Origin: Lewinellaceae bacterium
Lineage (GTDB): Bacteria > Bacteroidota > Bacteroidia > Chitinophagales > Saprospiraceae
Assembly (NCBI GenBank): GCA_020636315.1
Contig: JACJYA010000004.1
Span: 1 to 64,000 of the forward strand
DNA: 64,000 nt
Direction: 5' to 3'
The position numbers and the translations under genes were made by a program. A model generated the notes under the pieces. The model searched no databases, was not told the DNA's origin, and saw only the letters and a list, made by a program, of their open reading frames with translations. Positions 36,128-45,308 of the stretch are shown here, one piece after another (the stretch's first letter is position 1; each line of letters opens with the position of its first letter).

Positions 36128-37441
36128 TCATTCCTTCATTCCTTCATTCCTCCCCCCCTCCTCCATCACCTCCTCGATCGTCGGAGCCTTCCACTTCGTA
36201 TAGCCCACCGGCACGCTCTGTGCTTTCTTCACTGCCCGGCCGGCCCGTTGCTTGTCATAGACCATGGCAAAGGTCATGATCAGGCTGGTGCCGATGATGA
36301 TGAACAGCAGGATGCCCTTTTCAAATCCGGGGACAATTGCCTGCTGGGGGATATTGTAAAAAAGGAGGATGGTGATCAGGCCCCGGGGCGCGACAAAGAG
36401 CTGGGGGATGATGTCTCTGCCCAGGAAAAGGCGAAGGATGACAAAGCGAATGGCGTAAATAGACAGGATGATCAGCCCGCTGATGGCGGCAACCTCCAGG
36501 TGAAGGAGGGAAGCCAGGGAGATCGTCAGCCCGAAGATGACAAAGAAGAAAGTGCGCACCACAAAGGCGGTTTCCATGGTGATGATGTGCAACCCATCGT
36601 AGATGTTCTTGGCCTTTTCGAGGTCCAGCCACCGCCCCAGCCGCCCGCGGAAGAAAAGGGGCATATTGGCAATCACCAGCCCGAAGGCCAGGATAATAAT
36701 GAGGGAGGACATATGCATTTTTTTGCCCAGAGCGTACAACAGCAGGAGCACGGCGATGAGCAGGAAGAGCTTGACGTGGCTCCGGATGTTCTGAAAGATG
36801 AACAGAATGAGGTAACTCGCCACCAGCGAAATGGCAATGGTCAGGCCCAGGTTACCGAAAAATCCCGCCAGGCCGTTGCCTCCGGCGTGGTCGGCAATTT
36901 CCCAACGCCCTGCCAGAAAGTAGAAAAGCATAATGCCCAGGATATCTGAAAACGTGCTCTCGTAAATATGGAATTCCTTTTTCACATTACTCAGCCCGGA
37001 AACCGACGGAATAATGATGGCGCTGGAAAGGATCGAAAGAGGAGTAGCGTACAACCAGGCCGTGGCCATATCCATTTCCTTGATAAATTGATGAAGGATC
37101 AGGGCCGCCATCCATGTGGACGCCAGCAGGCTGATCAGGGCAATGGCCAGCGCCTTGCCGATCGGCAGGATCTTCTCAGGCTTCAGCTCCAGCTCCAGCG
37201 CCGCTTCCAGCACGATCATGATCAGCCCGACTATGCCCAACACTTCCAGAATAGGCAGGAAGTCAATACTGCCCAGCCCCAGTGCATTCAGGCCCAGCTT
37301 CAGCAGGATGCCCAGAGCGATCAGCATGAGTACGGAGGGGACATTGGTCTTTCGCGCCAATTCACTGAAGATGAACGACAGAATAATGATAGCGGAAGCT
37401 TCAATGATCAGGTTGTAGGAAGCCAGTATCTCCATGTTCAA
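36128..37441 (-). CDS. Cation/proton antiporter (CPA family)
   Basis: Inner-membrane Na+(K+)/H+ exchanger of 437 residues with about 12 membrane segments. The N-terminal half has the family pattern (LIMIVLEAALELELKPEKIL, then the crossing-helix region SIIIPSVSGLSNVKKEFHIYESTFSDILGIMLFYF in part), where the Asp in STFSD fits the transport-site Asp of CPA proteins. The last ~10 residues (EEGGRNEGMKE) are encoded by an octamer repeat, CATTCCTT twice and CATTCCTC at 36129-36152 on the plus strand, so the C-terminal tail is probably not conserved. It is the last gene of an operon with an MscS-like protein and an ATPase, 5 bp apart from the former. Confidence 0.88.
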   Translation of the reverse strand: MNMEILASYNLIIEASAIIILSFIFSELARKTNVPSVLMLIALGILLKLGLNALGLGSIDFLPILEVLGIVGLIMIVLEAALELELKPEKILPIGKALAIALISLLASTWMAALILHQFIKEMDMATAWLYATPLSILSSAIIIPSVSGLSNVKKEFHIYESTFSDILGIMLFYFLAGRWEIADHAGGNGLAGFFGNLGLTIAISLVASYLILFIFQNIRSHVKLFLLIAVLLLLYALGKKMHMSSLIIILAFGLVIANMPLFFRGRLGRWLDLEKAKNIYDGLHIITMETAFVVRTFFFVIFGLTISLASLLHLEVAAISGLIILSIYAIRFVILRLFLGRDIIPQLFVAPRGLITILLFYNIPQQAIVPGFEKGILLFIIIGTSLIMTFAMVYDKQRAGRAVKKAQSVPVGYTKWKAPTIEEVMEEGGRNEGMKE

Positions 37442-37446
37442 TTGGT

Positions 37447-38175
37447 TTACTTAATAATTTTACAGGAAAAGCCCAGTTCCTCCAGCAGTTGCATCAATTC
37501 CCACAGGTGGCCGTCCTGTTTGAGTACTACCCGAAATTCGAGCCGGTTGCCCGAACTGCTTTCAGTGATCCATTCCGGTTTGTGGTTCCAGTCCAGGTAT
37601 GGAGCAGTGGCCAGGATGTCCATGAGGTTGAGGGCGAAACCGTCTGTAGTATCTTCCCCTTCCTTCTCGACGGAAAGGTGATAGACCCCGCTTACATCCT
37701 CACCGGAAAGCAAAGTATATCCGTCCGTCAGCAATTGGAAATAGCTGAGATAATGCCTCCCGTTATCGGCCTGCAGATAAAGGCCCAGGTTACCCAGCCG
37801 GGAAACCACTCCCTGCACCCCACTGGTGCGCAATTTCTTTCCGGGGCTGATGGCATGCCCGAGGCGAACCAGCCGGCCGCTTACATAACTACGGATATGA
37901 GCATACCCTCCCAGCACAAGCACGCCCAGGAGCAGAGAGTGGAGGGACGGGTTGATGAATACAAAAAAGGCGCTCCAGGCCAGGATGGCCAGCGGCTCGT
38001 AAAGCAGCAGAGCCGAGCGCAGCAGGCGGCGGAGGAGGGCCAGCAGGCGGCTGCTTACAGAAGCGCCCGCCAGCAGGCGATATACCAGGCGCAGCAAAAA
38101 ATAACACGCCAGCAGGCCCAGGCCCAGAACCAGCAGGCCCAGCCAGGAAACCCGGTAGATGGTCAATGCTTCCAT
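37447..38175 (-). CDS. MscS-like small channel protein
   Basis: Membrane protein of 242 residues. There are two or three hydrophobic N-terminal segments (about 8-30, 55-72 and 76-93), then an MscS-type linker and beta domain with the pattern ISPGKKLRTSGVQGVVSRLG, followed by a strand reading NGRHYLSYFQL and a mixed alpha/beta C-terminal domain ending LLEELGFSCKII, similar to the MscS C-terminal ferredoxin-like fold. The similarity to MscS is judged by eye and is weak in the pore helix, which lacks the usual Gly/Ala packing pattern. Its first 13 bases overlap the 3' end of the ATPase gene, so translation is probably coupled. Confidence 0.6.
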   Translation of the reverse strand: MEALTIYRVSWLGLLVLGLGLLACYFLLRLVYRLLAGASVSSRLLALLRRLLRSALLLYEPLAILAWSAFFVFINPSLHSLLLGVLVLGGYAHIRSYVSGRLVRLGHAISPGKKLRTSGVQGVVSRLGNLGLYLQADNGRHYLSYFQLLTDGYTLLSGEDVSGVYHLSVEKEGEDTTDGFALNLMDILATAPYLDWNHKPEWITESSSGNRLEFRVVLKQDGHLWELMQLLEELGFSCKIIK

Positions 38176-40601
38176 GGTCCGTATTTGATGTAATCCTTAC
38201 TCTCCAGCAATGCTCCCACTGCATTGGCGGCAGCCTCATTAACCTCCAGCCAGCCGTTGGGATGGCGGGAGAGCAGCCCCACGCTTAGGAGGCGCCGCAG
38301 AATATTGACGTATTTTTCCGAAAAAGGCGGCCCCATCAGCTTGCGCAATTGATACTCATTCGTCCGCTTTTGCATTATTATGCCGCAAAGCAGGACTGCT
38401 GTGTCCGGGTTCAGAAAATCCGGAAGAGCATACTCCGGCAGCGTATGGATGAAAGCGCTGTCCTCGTCGTTTTTGTGAATGGAAAGAGCCCAGTGGAGCA
38501 GCGCCTCTCCAATGTTGCCTTCGGCAGCACGGTGCACCCGGGCCGCCAGGCGGTTAAACTGCTGAGGGCTGGCCTCCTGGAACTGCTCGTTCAGCAAGGC
38601 CTTATGCGTTGCGCCGTGACGGATCAGGATGGCTTCCCGCACCGCATCGGCCGACATGAAATCCATATTGAGTTCCGCCTGAAAAAGGCTGCCAACATTG
38701 TGCAGCTGCTGAAGGTGGGCCGCCAGCCCGTTACTCAGGGATACCAGAAAGAAAATGTTGCTGGAATAGGCATCGATATACCGGCGCAATACCCGGACGT
38801 TCTGGTTGAGAGGTATGGAGGGGCTCCACCACAACTCCAGGTCGTCCAGCCAAACCAGGGGGCGCTGACTGAGGGTGTTTTTGCGAATGAACTCCAGTGC
38901 CTCTTCCAGGTTGTGGCCCGCTTCCAGCTTTCTGCCCTGTATCCGAACAGGCGCCTCCGGCCTCAGGCGGATCGTATTTTCCGGAAAGAACCGGTTGGCC
39001 ACCATTTCTCCGAAAAAGGTTTTGCCGGAAAAACGCCGGCCGGTAATGGCCACAGCTCCCCTAAACCCTTTCTCCCAATTTCCTATGATGTTTTGGATGT
39101 GCTGCATCTCGTCTTCCCTCCCTACCCAGAAAGATTCACCAACATAACCTTTGGCCTGGAAAATCGCGGCGTAATGGCTGTTATCTGCACTTACGGTGCG
39201 GCTTTGTATATAACGCACCACTTTCTCCGAGGTGCTCAGGGTTTCTTCCTGCTCGGCAGCCTTACGTAGTTTCCGGAATGCCTTCAACTGATTGGAGAAC
39301 CAGCTTTGCAGCCGGTCCAGCCACCGGTATCGCCGGATCCGGAACTGGCTGATGGCCGATTGCATCGGCACCGGTAGAAAGCCCCTGGAAGAATCAAAAA
39401 CAGCTCCCAGTTTAAAATCGCTTTCCAGCCGCAGTTCGATGGTATGGGCCAGGGCCGACAGCTGTTCTTCGGAGGCCAGAAGGTTTTTTCGAAAGGAATC
39501 AACCGGCTGGAGCAGCTCGGCCATTTCCGGTTTGCCTTCGGCTTCTTTCCTTTCGGAAGAGATCAGGATCAGCCGGTTGCGGATATTGGAGAGGGCGACT
39601 TTCAGGCCGTTAACGGTATTTTCCGTCAATTCCCAGGCTTCATAGGCAAGGGGTAATATTTCTGACTCCAGCCACTGCAGGCACCGCTTTTTCAGGTTCA
39701 GGGGCATCATTTCCAACATTCCTCCCCGGGTATCCAGGGCCAGCTCCAGTTTTTCAGGCAGGGCGCCAAGCAGCTCTTCCAGGTTTGCCGAGAAGGACTG
39801 CAGGCGGGGAGCGGCCTGGATTTTTTCCGAGAGTGCCTCCAGTCGGCTGGACACTTTTCCCGGCTTCGGAAATGCTTCGGTTTTGTCATCTTCGGCAAAA
39901 ATGGCCGTTGTCTGATCCACCTTCTGATGGACTTCCAGGATATCTCCTTCACAGGCGGCTGCCAATTGCTCCACCTCCCGGCGGATGCGCTGAAACACCG
40001 ATATCGCATCCGCCATGGCCCGGTATTGCTTCAGAAGGTGGGCCACCTGGCCGGTGATGGAAGAAAACTGCTCTCTGTAAACGGGCCAGGGGTTTTTCTG
40101 CTGCCGCCAGGCCTTCACTCTGGCCTTCCGGCTGAGCTGCCAGCGCCCTTCTCCCTCCCTGCCTTTCCGTTCCAGAAAACCCGCCATACTCCGTGCCGCC
40201 GATTGCAACACCGCCCTGGATTCCTCTCTGAGCCGCTTCACCTCAGGTTCACCGGCCATGCCATCGGCCTGCAGCAGGTAGCTTTTCTGCAATTCAAAGA
40301 AAACGTCGCGCCAAAGCAACAGAAAGGCTTTTGCATCCGCCGCCCACTCGTAATTGGCCAGATACTGATAAAACCGCTCCTCCTCAGAAAAAGAGCCATC
40401 GCCCGACAGCTGCGCATAAGCACTCTCGCCAACTTGCCCGAAACGCTCGCAAAGAGAAGCCACCGCTGTAGCTATTTGCTCCAGCTGCTCCGGAAAAGAA
40501 AGGGAACTCCAGGAACGCTCCATTGCCTGGACAATGACAGCATCCAGGCTCATAAGTTGGTCCGGAACCGGTAGTTCTGTGAGGCCTTGTTTCTCTTTCA
40601 T
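38163..40601 (-). CDS. Large P-loop ATPase with long helical N-terminus
   Basis: Protein of 812 residues. Residues 1 to ~480 are predominantly helical with coiled-coil character and no membrane segment. An AAA+-like NTPase domain follows: FWVGREDEMQHIQNII, Walker A GRRFSGKT (521-528), Walker B PLVWLDDLE with acidic pair 586-587, and a sensor-like segment FFLVSLSNG. The end (about 730-800) looks like a winged helix. The architecture recalls STAND-type or ORC-like signalling ATPases rather than an ABC or helicase enzyme. It overlaps by 13 bp with the MscS-like gene, which is followed at 5 bp by a cation antiporter. It may gate or assemble the channel; that is inference. The family is not one I can name. 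Confidence 0.7.
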   Translation of the reverse strand: MKEKQGLTELPVPDQLMSLDAVIVQAMERSWSSLSFPEQLEQIATAVASLCERFGQVGESAYAQLSGDGSFSEEERFYQYLANYEWAADAKAFLLLWRDVFFELQKSYLLQADGMAGEPEVKRLREESRAVLQSAARSMAGFLERKGREGEGRWQLSRKARVKAWRQQKNPWPVYREQFSSITGQVAHLLKQYRAMADAISVFQRIRREVEQLAAACEGDILEVHQKVDQTTAIFAEDDKTEAFPKPGKVSSRLEALSEKIQAAPRLQSFSANLEELLGALPEKLELALDTRGGMLEMMPLNLKKRCLQWLESEILPLAYEAWELTENTVNGLKVALSNIRNRLILISSERKEAEGKPEMAELLQPVDSFRKNLLASEEQLSALAHTIELRLESDFKLGAVFDSSRGFLPVPMQSAISQFRIRRYRWLDRLQSWFSNQLKAFRKLRKAAEQEETLSTSEKVVRYIQSRTVSADNSHYAAIFQAKGYVGESFWVGREDEMQHIQNIIGNWEKGFRGAVAITGRRFSGKTFFGEMVANRFFPENTIRLRPEAPVRIQGRKLEAGHNLEEALEFIRKNTLSQRPLVWLDDLELWWSPSIPLNQNVRVLRRYIDAYSSNIFFLVSLSNGLAAHLQQLHNVGSLFQAELNMDFMSADAVREAILIRHGATHKALLNEQFQEASPQQFNRLAARVHRAAEGNIGEALLHWALSIHKNDEDSAFIHTLPEYALPDFLNPDTAVLLCGIIMQKRTNEYQLRKLMGPPFSEKYVNILRRLLSVGLLSRHPNGWLEVNEAAANAVGALLESKDYIKYGPWKH

Positions 40602-40686
40602 ATTTGCAAGTAGGTGTGCAACCGGCAGGCGCCCGAAAGCAACCCTGGCGAATTACCACTAAGGTAATAAAATATCCTGTAGCCCG

Positions 40687-40890
40687 GTGGAGTTCAATAT
40701 TGCGACAGAATATTCCCGGGCTGTTAAAAGCCTGGCCGATAAAGGATTCGCGGGTGGCTTCGTATATGACGGATTGATCGTTTTCTGTGCAGAAAAATCA
40801 GGGGCTGAAAAAATTGTCACTGCAAACACTCCGGATTTTACTAGGCTGGCGGAAGCATGCGGCCTGCCCATAGAGATCATCGGGCTTTAA
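40687..40890 (+). pseudogene. C-terminal remnant of a PIN-domain (VapC-like) toxin gene
   Basis: The 67 codons from a GTG correspond only to the C-terminal half of a PIN domain: LADKGFAGGFVYDGLIVFCA holds the third conserved acidic residue (YD) and KIVTANTPDFTRL the last Asp. The N-terminal half with the first metal-binding Asp is absent upstream, and no antitoxin gene is adjacent. The gene is therefore most likely a degraded toxin. It ends 3 bp before the gldH stop on the other strand. Confidence 0.7.
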
Positions 40891-40893
40891 ACT

Positions 40894-41373
40894 TTAACCT
40901 CCCCGCTTCTGCCCGGTATCCTCCAGCATGAAACCAATGCTTCGAATCCCTTCCACCGGATCCATACGCATGTACTGTTTCACGGTAACGGCATATTCCC
41001 CCGCCTGGTTGAAATATGCTCCTTCCTGGATAGGGATCTTCAGCACGCAGGATTCGCTGTTGCAATTTCCCAGCCAGACGCCGGCCTTATCCGCCAGTTC
41101 CAGAGAAAGCAGTTCCCCGATCCGTTTACCGGAAGGGAAACGGGTGTAAACCTGGGTGTAAAGATTCTGATAGCCGTAACCGGTGGTGTGTTCTATTTCG
41201 AGGTACAGGTTGTAAATGGTGAGCGTATCTTTAACCGCAAAGGTAAATTCCAGGGTATCGCTCTGAGCCCACTTTTCATCCTGAAATTCGTATTGTTTCT
41301 CATAATCGTACCCCGGCCCGCAGGAAGACAGGAGAAGGATAAAGCCCGGGACAAGAAAAGCAAGGTTTTTCAT
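40894..41373 (-). CDS. gldH: Gliding motility lipoprotein GldH
   Basis: Lipoprotein of about 159 residues required for gliding motility and linked to the type IX secretion system in Flavobacterium. The ATG at 41373 (MKNLAFLVPGFILLLSSCG) gives a signal peptide with lipobox LSSC. The mature part matches the GldH pattern: W-x-x-x-D-T-L-E-F-T-F, YNLYLEIEHTTGYGYQNLYT, and the C-terminal FNQAGEYAVTVKQYMRMDPV then GIRSIGFMLE. It is the clearest marker here that the host has T9SS, fitting the two secreted proteins with sorting domains. The gene stands alone. Confidence 0.9.
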   Translation of the reverse strand: MKNLAFLVPGFILLLSSCGPGYDYEKQYEFQDEKWAQSDTLEFTFAVKDTLTIYNLYLEIEHTTGYGYQNLYTQVYTRFPSGKRIGELLSLELADKAGVWLGNCNSESCVLKIPIQEGAYFNQAGEYAVTVKQYMRMDPVEGIRSIGFMLEDTGQKRGG

Positions 41374-41480
41374 AGAATTGCGGGACAAACGCCCGTTTGG
41401 TTCAGGTTGGAGCTTACCGGCGCGACTGGCATTTAGCAGCTTTAGGCAGGCGCCAATAGCTAACCGCCAAAAGCAAACTA

Positions 41481-42635
41481 TTATTTAAAATAGTCTTTCA
41501 TTTTCTCGAAGAAAGTCTTTTCCGATTTGCCGGGCTGCGGATGGAAATTGGGCATGCCTTTCAGCTTCTCCAGCAGGGCACGTTCCTCGTCGTTGACCTT
41601 CTTCGGGGTCCAGACGTTAACGTGGATGAGCTGGTCGCCGGCGCCGTAAGCCTGTACAGAAGGCAGGCCTTTGCCCTTCAGGCGAAATATTTTTCCCGAC
41701 TGGGTGCCTGCCGGCACCTTGATCTTCACCCGCCCGTCGATGGTAGGTACTTCCACCGAGGTGCCAAGAGCGGCATCGGCAAAATTGAGGTACAGCTCGT
41801 GGATGAGGTTCATGCCGTCTCGCTGGAGGAATTCGTGAGGTTTTTCCTCGATGTTGATCAGCAGGTCGCCGGGAGGGCCGCCTTTGGCGCCGGCATTGCC
41901 CTTGCTCCGCAGGGAAAGCTGCATGCCTTCCTCCACGCCGGCGGGAATCTCGATGTCCAGCGTTTCCTCACCGTACATGCGGCCGTCGCCCTTACATTTG
42001 GGGCAATTGGCTGTTACCTGCTGGCCGGAGCCGTTGCAGGTGGGGCAGGTGACCGTGGTCTGCATCTGGCCCAGGAAGGTATTTTTAATCTGCCGGACAT
42101 AGCCGGCGCCCCGGCAGGTGGAGCAAGTCTGCACGGAGCTGCTATCCTTGGCGCCGCTGCCGTTGCATTGGTCACAGGTGACGTGTTTCTTGACTTTGAT
42201 CTTTTTGGTTACACCGGTAGCGATCTCTTCCAGGGTCAGGGTTACTTTGATGCGCAGGTTGCTGCCTCTCTGGCCCCGGGAGCGGGTACGGGTACGGCCC
42301 CCGAAGAAGCTGTCAAAGGGGCTGCCGCTGTCTCCAAAGATATCGCCGAACTGCTGGAAGATGTCTTCCATGGTCATGCCGCCACCACCGAAGCCGCCGC
42401 CGCCATGGCCACTGACGCCAGCATGGCCGTAGCGGTCATACCGGGCTCTTTTATCCGCGTCGCTAAGCACTTCGTATGCCTCCGCCGCTTCTTTGAATTT
42501 TTCCTCTGCAGCCTTATCGCCAGGATTCTTATCAGGGTGGTATTTGATGGCCAGTTTGCGGTACGCCTTTTTGATGATCGTAACATCCGCATCCTTACCA
42601 ACACCCAGTATTTCGTAATAATCTCTTTTCGCCAT
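41481..42635 (-). CDS. dnaJ: Chaperone protein DnaJ
   Basis: Hsp40 co-chaperone stimulating DnaK ATPase. The start at 42635 gives [12 protein letters not shown]. The J domain has the HPD motif ([11 protein letters not shown]), followed by a Gly/Phe-rich linker, four CxxCxGxG zinc-finger repeats ([32 protein letters not shown]) and the C-terminal substrate-binding domain. About 384 residues, normal length. It follows grpE in the same direction at a 150-bp distance; dnaK is not in the window. Confidence 0.96.
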   Translation of the reverse strand: MAKRDYYEILGVGKDADVTIIKKAYRKLAIKYHPDKNPGDKAAEEKFKEAAEAYEVLSDADKRARYDRYGHAGVSGHGGGGFGGGGMTMEDIFQQFGDIFGDSGSPFDSFFGGRTRTRSRGQRGSNLRIKVTLTLEEIATGVTKKIKVKKHVTCDQCNGSGAKDSSSVQTCSTCRGAGYVRQIKNTFLGQMQTTVTCPTCNGSGQQVTANCPKCKGDGRMYGEETLDIEIPAGVEEGMQLSLRSKGNAGAKGGPPGDLLINIEEKPHEFLQRDGMNLIHELYLNFADAALGTSVEVPTIDGRVKIKVPAGTQSGKIFRLKGKGLPSVQAYGAGDQLIHVNVWTPKKVNDEERALLEKLKGMPNFHPQPGKSEKTFFEKMKDYFK

Positions 42636-42785
42636 GGTCAAATATTAATACAAATTGGCAATCGGCCATCCTTCCCCTTAACCGGAAAAAGTTGCTCTTT
42701 GCTTGTCATTTATCGTTTCCCCCCGGATAAGCCCGGGGATACCGGCAACAAACAATGAACAACAGATAATTCATGCCGCTCTACC

Positions 42786-43349
42786 TTATTTGCCAACCAC
42801 CACTTTCGCGTGGCGGATGATCTTTCCGTTCAGTTGATACCCTTTCTCGACGGTATCGATGATCCGCCCTTTTAATTTTTCTGACGGGGCAGGAATTTCC
42901 GTAATGGCCTCATGCAACTCGGGGTCAAACGGTTCTCCGTCCGTCTCCATGGGTTCGAGGCCCAGCCGGTTGAGGGTTGAATACAATTTGTGATAAACCA
43001 GGCCGACACCTTCGCTGAAGGGCTCTTTGCTGCCTTCCTGCTCCGCATTTTTTTTGGCCCTGTCAAAATCGTCAAGAATGGGAAGAAGCTCTGACATCGT
43101 GTCCTGCGCCGCATTCTTCATCATCTCCATCTTCTCCCGGATGGTCCGCTTCTTGTAATTGTCGAACTCGGCAAACAGGCGAAGGTATTTGTCTTTCAAC
43201 TCCGCATTGTCTTCTTTAAGCCTGTGCAGCTCCTCTTCCGGCGAAGAGGCTTCACCCTTTTTTTCCTGTATTTCTTCCTGCTCGAGGGCTACCTGATCTA
43301 TATCCTGTTCTTCTGTTGTTTTTTGGTTTTTCTTTTTCTCGTCACTCAT
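42786..43349 (-). CDS. grpE: Nucleotide exchange factor GrpE
   Basis: DnaK nucleotide-exchange factor of about 187 residues. The ATG at 43349 (MSDEKKKNQKTTEEQ) is preferred to a TTG at 43379. A Glu/Lys-rich N-terminus is followed by the long coiled coil (about 55-110, ELKDKYLRLFAEFDNYKKRT) and the C-terminal beta domain with the signature EPFDPELHEAITEIPAP in variant form (GEPFDPELHEAITEIP) and VEKGYQLNGKIIRHAKVVV. It precedes dnaJ in a heat-shock pair. Confidence 0.95.
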   Translation of the reverse strand: MSDEKKKNQKTTEEQDIDQVALEQEEIQEKKGEASSPEEELHRLKEDNAELKDKYLRLFAEFDNYKKRTIREKMEMMKNAAQDTMSELLPILDDFDRAKKNAEQEGSKEPFSEGVGLVYHKLYSTLNRLGLEPMETDGEPFDPELHEAITEIPAPSEKLKGRIIDTVEKGYQLNGKIIRHAKVVVGK

Positions 43350-43485
43350 TTTTTCTCCGTTTTTCTGGTTATTTGACAAAGAAACAACCGTTCATTGGTA
43401 CCTACAATTATTTTGCCAGCTCTTTTATAACGCCAAATTGTCAGGAGAGAAGCGTAAGGGTGTCAGGAGGAAGAGAGAGCAGCAA

Positions 43486-43604
43486 GTAGTGTATTAGTGT
43501 ATCAGTTTAGGGGCTGTTCAAAGTTCCTGGTTTCTGGGTTTCTGGAAACCAACGGATTAGCGTAAGTTTACTACTCTCCGATACACTACTCCCTGATACA
43601 CTAC
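43486..43604. repeat. Octamer arms around a copy of the ACTGTTCA element
   Basis: Left arm (43486-43517): units GTAGTGTA, TTAGTGTA, TCAGTTTA, GGGGCTGT. Right arm (about 43581-43604) carries TACACTAC-type units in the opposite orientation, with a 15-bp spacing. The middle (43511-43566) is a partial copy of the ~90-bp element: GGGCTGTTCAAAG, then TTTCTGGAAACCAACGG and ATTAGCGTAA. It lies in the gap between the thioredoxin gene and grpE. Confidence 0.65.
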
Positions 43605-43607
43605 TGT

Positions 43608-44156
43608 CTATTCCCTGTCGCACTTTCCACTCAAAATTTCATCCAGTTCCTCGACTGATGGGTTGACGGCGATGATCTGGCCCTTCGGGTTCAGCAGGTA
43701 CTTGGTGGGCACCTTTTTCACCCCGAATTTTTTGGCCAGTTCCGAATCGAAAAAGCGGAGGCTGGTGGCTTTATCCAGGATCTGGTAGGGCCAGAAAAGC
43801 CCGTCGCGTTCTATGGCGCTGCGCCAGCGGCCTTCGTTTTCTTCTATTCCGATGCTGACCATTTCAAAGCCCTCCGCCTCCCGGAAAGCGGCACGGTGAT
43901 ACTTTCGGTAAAGTTGCACCAGCCTGGGGTTGTCCCGGCGGCACGGGCCGCACCAGCTTCCCCAGAAATCGATCAGCACATATTGCCCCTGAAGGCCGGA
44001 CAGCCGCAGTTGTTGCCCCCCAATGGCCATGGCGGTAAAATCGGGCGCCGGCTCTCCATTGACGAATCGGGGTTGCTGGTAGAAATACCGCCCGATGAAA
44101 AGGCCGGCCACTACCACCAGCAGTATGTTCAGCAGGGCGTTAAAAGTAATTTTCAT
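43608..44156 (-). CDS. TlpA-like thioredoxin-fold protein
   Basis: Periplasmic or membrane-anchored disulfide oxidoreductase of about 182 residues. The ATG at 44156 gives MKITFNALLNILLVVVAGLF, one membrane anchor. The thioredoxin domain has the active site FWGSWCGPCRRDNPRL and the cis-Pro region KKVPTKYLLNPKGQI; the strand PDFTAMAIGGQQLRL is typical of the TlpA/ResA group. A role in cytochrome c maturation or extracytoplasmic reduction is the family default. It appears monocistronic. Confidence 0.88.
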   Translation of the reverse strand: MKITFNALLNILLVVVAGLFIGRYFYQQPRFVNGEPAPDFTAMAIGGQQLRLSGLQGQYVLIDFWGSWCGPCRRDNPRLVQLYRKYHRAAFREAEGFEMVSIGIEENEGRWRSAIERDGLFWPYQILDKATSLRFFDSELAKKFGVKKVPTKYLLNPKGQIIAVNPSVEELDEILSGKCDRE

Positions 44157-44326
44157 TTTATCAGAGCGTTTAAATACAAAACATACATTTTGATCAATCA
44201 GCGATAGAAAAAACTTTTGTGGCCAACCGGCATAAGAACTCAACCTTCCTCCCATTCACTTAACACTTTTACCCCTGATAAATATCAACGGCAATTGTTA
44301 TATTGCCAACATCCAAAAAAACTATT

Positions 44327-45211
44327 ATGCGGATAATCGACCCGAAAACGATATCGACCAAAGACCTGCACCAGTATCTGGTGAGTATTGTGGCCCCGAG
44401 GCCAATAGCCTTTGCCAGCACAATTGATGAAGAAGGCCGGCCCAACCTGGCGCCCTACAGTTTTTTCAACTGTTTCGGCGCCAACCCTCCGACCTTAGTC
44501 TTCTCCTCAAACCGCCGGGTATCCAACAATACGACCAAGGACACGCTACATAACGTAGAAAAAACCAGGGAGGTTGTCATCAATGCGGTGAACTTCAGCA
44601 TCATCCGGCAAATGGCCGTGGCCAGTATGGACTATCCGAAGGAAATAAGTGAATTTGAAAAAGCAGGCCTGACCCCCATTCCTTCCGACCTCGTGCGCCC
44701 GTTCCGGATCAAGGAATCGCCGGCGCACATGGAATGCCGGGTCAGGGAGATCCTGCCTATGGGAGAAGGCGGAGGCGCCGGCCACCTGATCATCTGCGAT
44801 GTGCTGCGCATCCACATCAATGAGGAAGTACTCGACGAGGATGGCAGGGTCAACCCTCATAAAATGGACCTCATGGGGCGCATGGGCCGGGCTTTTTACG
44901 TACGCGCCAGCGGGGAGGCCATCCACAAGATCTTCCAACCTTTTAGCCCGGTCGGCATCGGATTCGACGCACTGCCCGACAGCATCCGGAACAGCAGCAT
45001 CCTCACCGGCAACAACCTCGGCATGCTGGCCGGCCTGCCTGCTGCACCCTCGGAAGCGGAAGTGCTCGCGGTAAAAGAGGACGAACAGGTCAGCTCGGCC
45101 TTAAAGTCGAAGGCCCCCGTACAGGAACTTCACCGGCTGGCGCAAAAAGAACTGGCCAAGGAAAACCGGGAGCTGGCGGCCAGGATCGCATGGCTGGGTG
45201 AGTATTTGTAA
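44327..45211 (+). CDS. Flavin reductase-like (split-barrel FMN) protein
   Basis: FMN-binding split-barrel protein of about 294 residues. The ATG at 44327 (MRIIDPKTISTKDLHQYL) is chosen over an upstream TTG. Family marks are VSIVAPRPIAFASTIDEEGR, NLAPYSFFNCFGANPPTLVF and KDTLHNVEKTREVVINAV, which match the flavin-reductase domain (PF01613) of the DIM6/NTAB group. The C-terminal ~70 residues form a helical extension. Function could be flavin reduction or an oxidoreductase with bound FMN; substrate unknown. Confidence 0.88.
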   Translation: MRIIDPKTISTKDLHQYLVSIVAPRPIAFASTIDEEGRPNLAPYSFFNCFGANPPTLVFSSNRRVSNNTTKDTLHNVEKTREVVINAVNFSIIRQMAVASMDYPKEISEFEKAGLTPIPSDLVRPFRIKESPAHMECRVREILPMGEGGGAGHLIICDVLRIHINEEVLDEDGRVNPHKMDLMGRMGRAFYVRASGEAIHKIFQPFSPVGIGFDALPDSIRNSSILTGNNLGMLAGLPAAPSEAEVLAVKEDEQVSSALKSKAPVQELHRLAQKELAKENRELAARIAWLGEYL

Positions 45212-45308
45212 CCTTTCCAAAACATGACACCCCCTTTTTTCCTTTTATCGAATAAAAAAGCCTCCTTACACCCAAAAAATCTTTCCCAGGACTTCTGAAA
45301 TAAAACCT

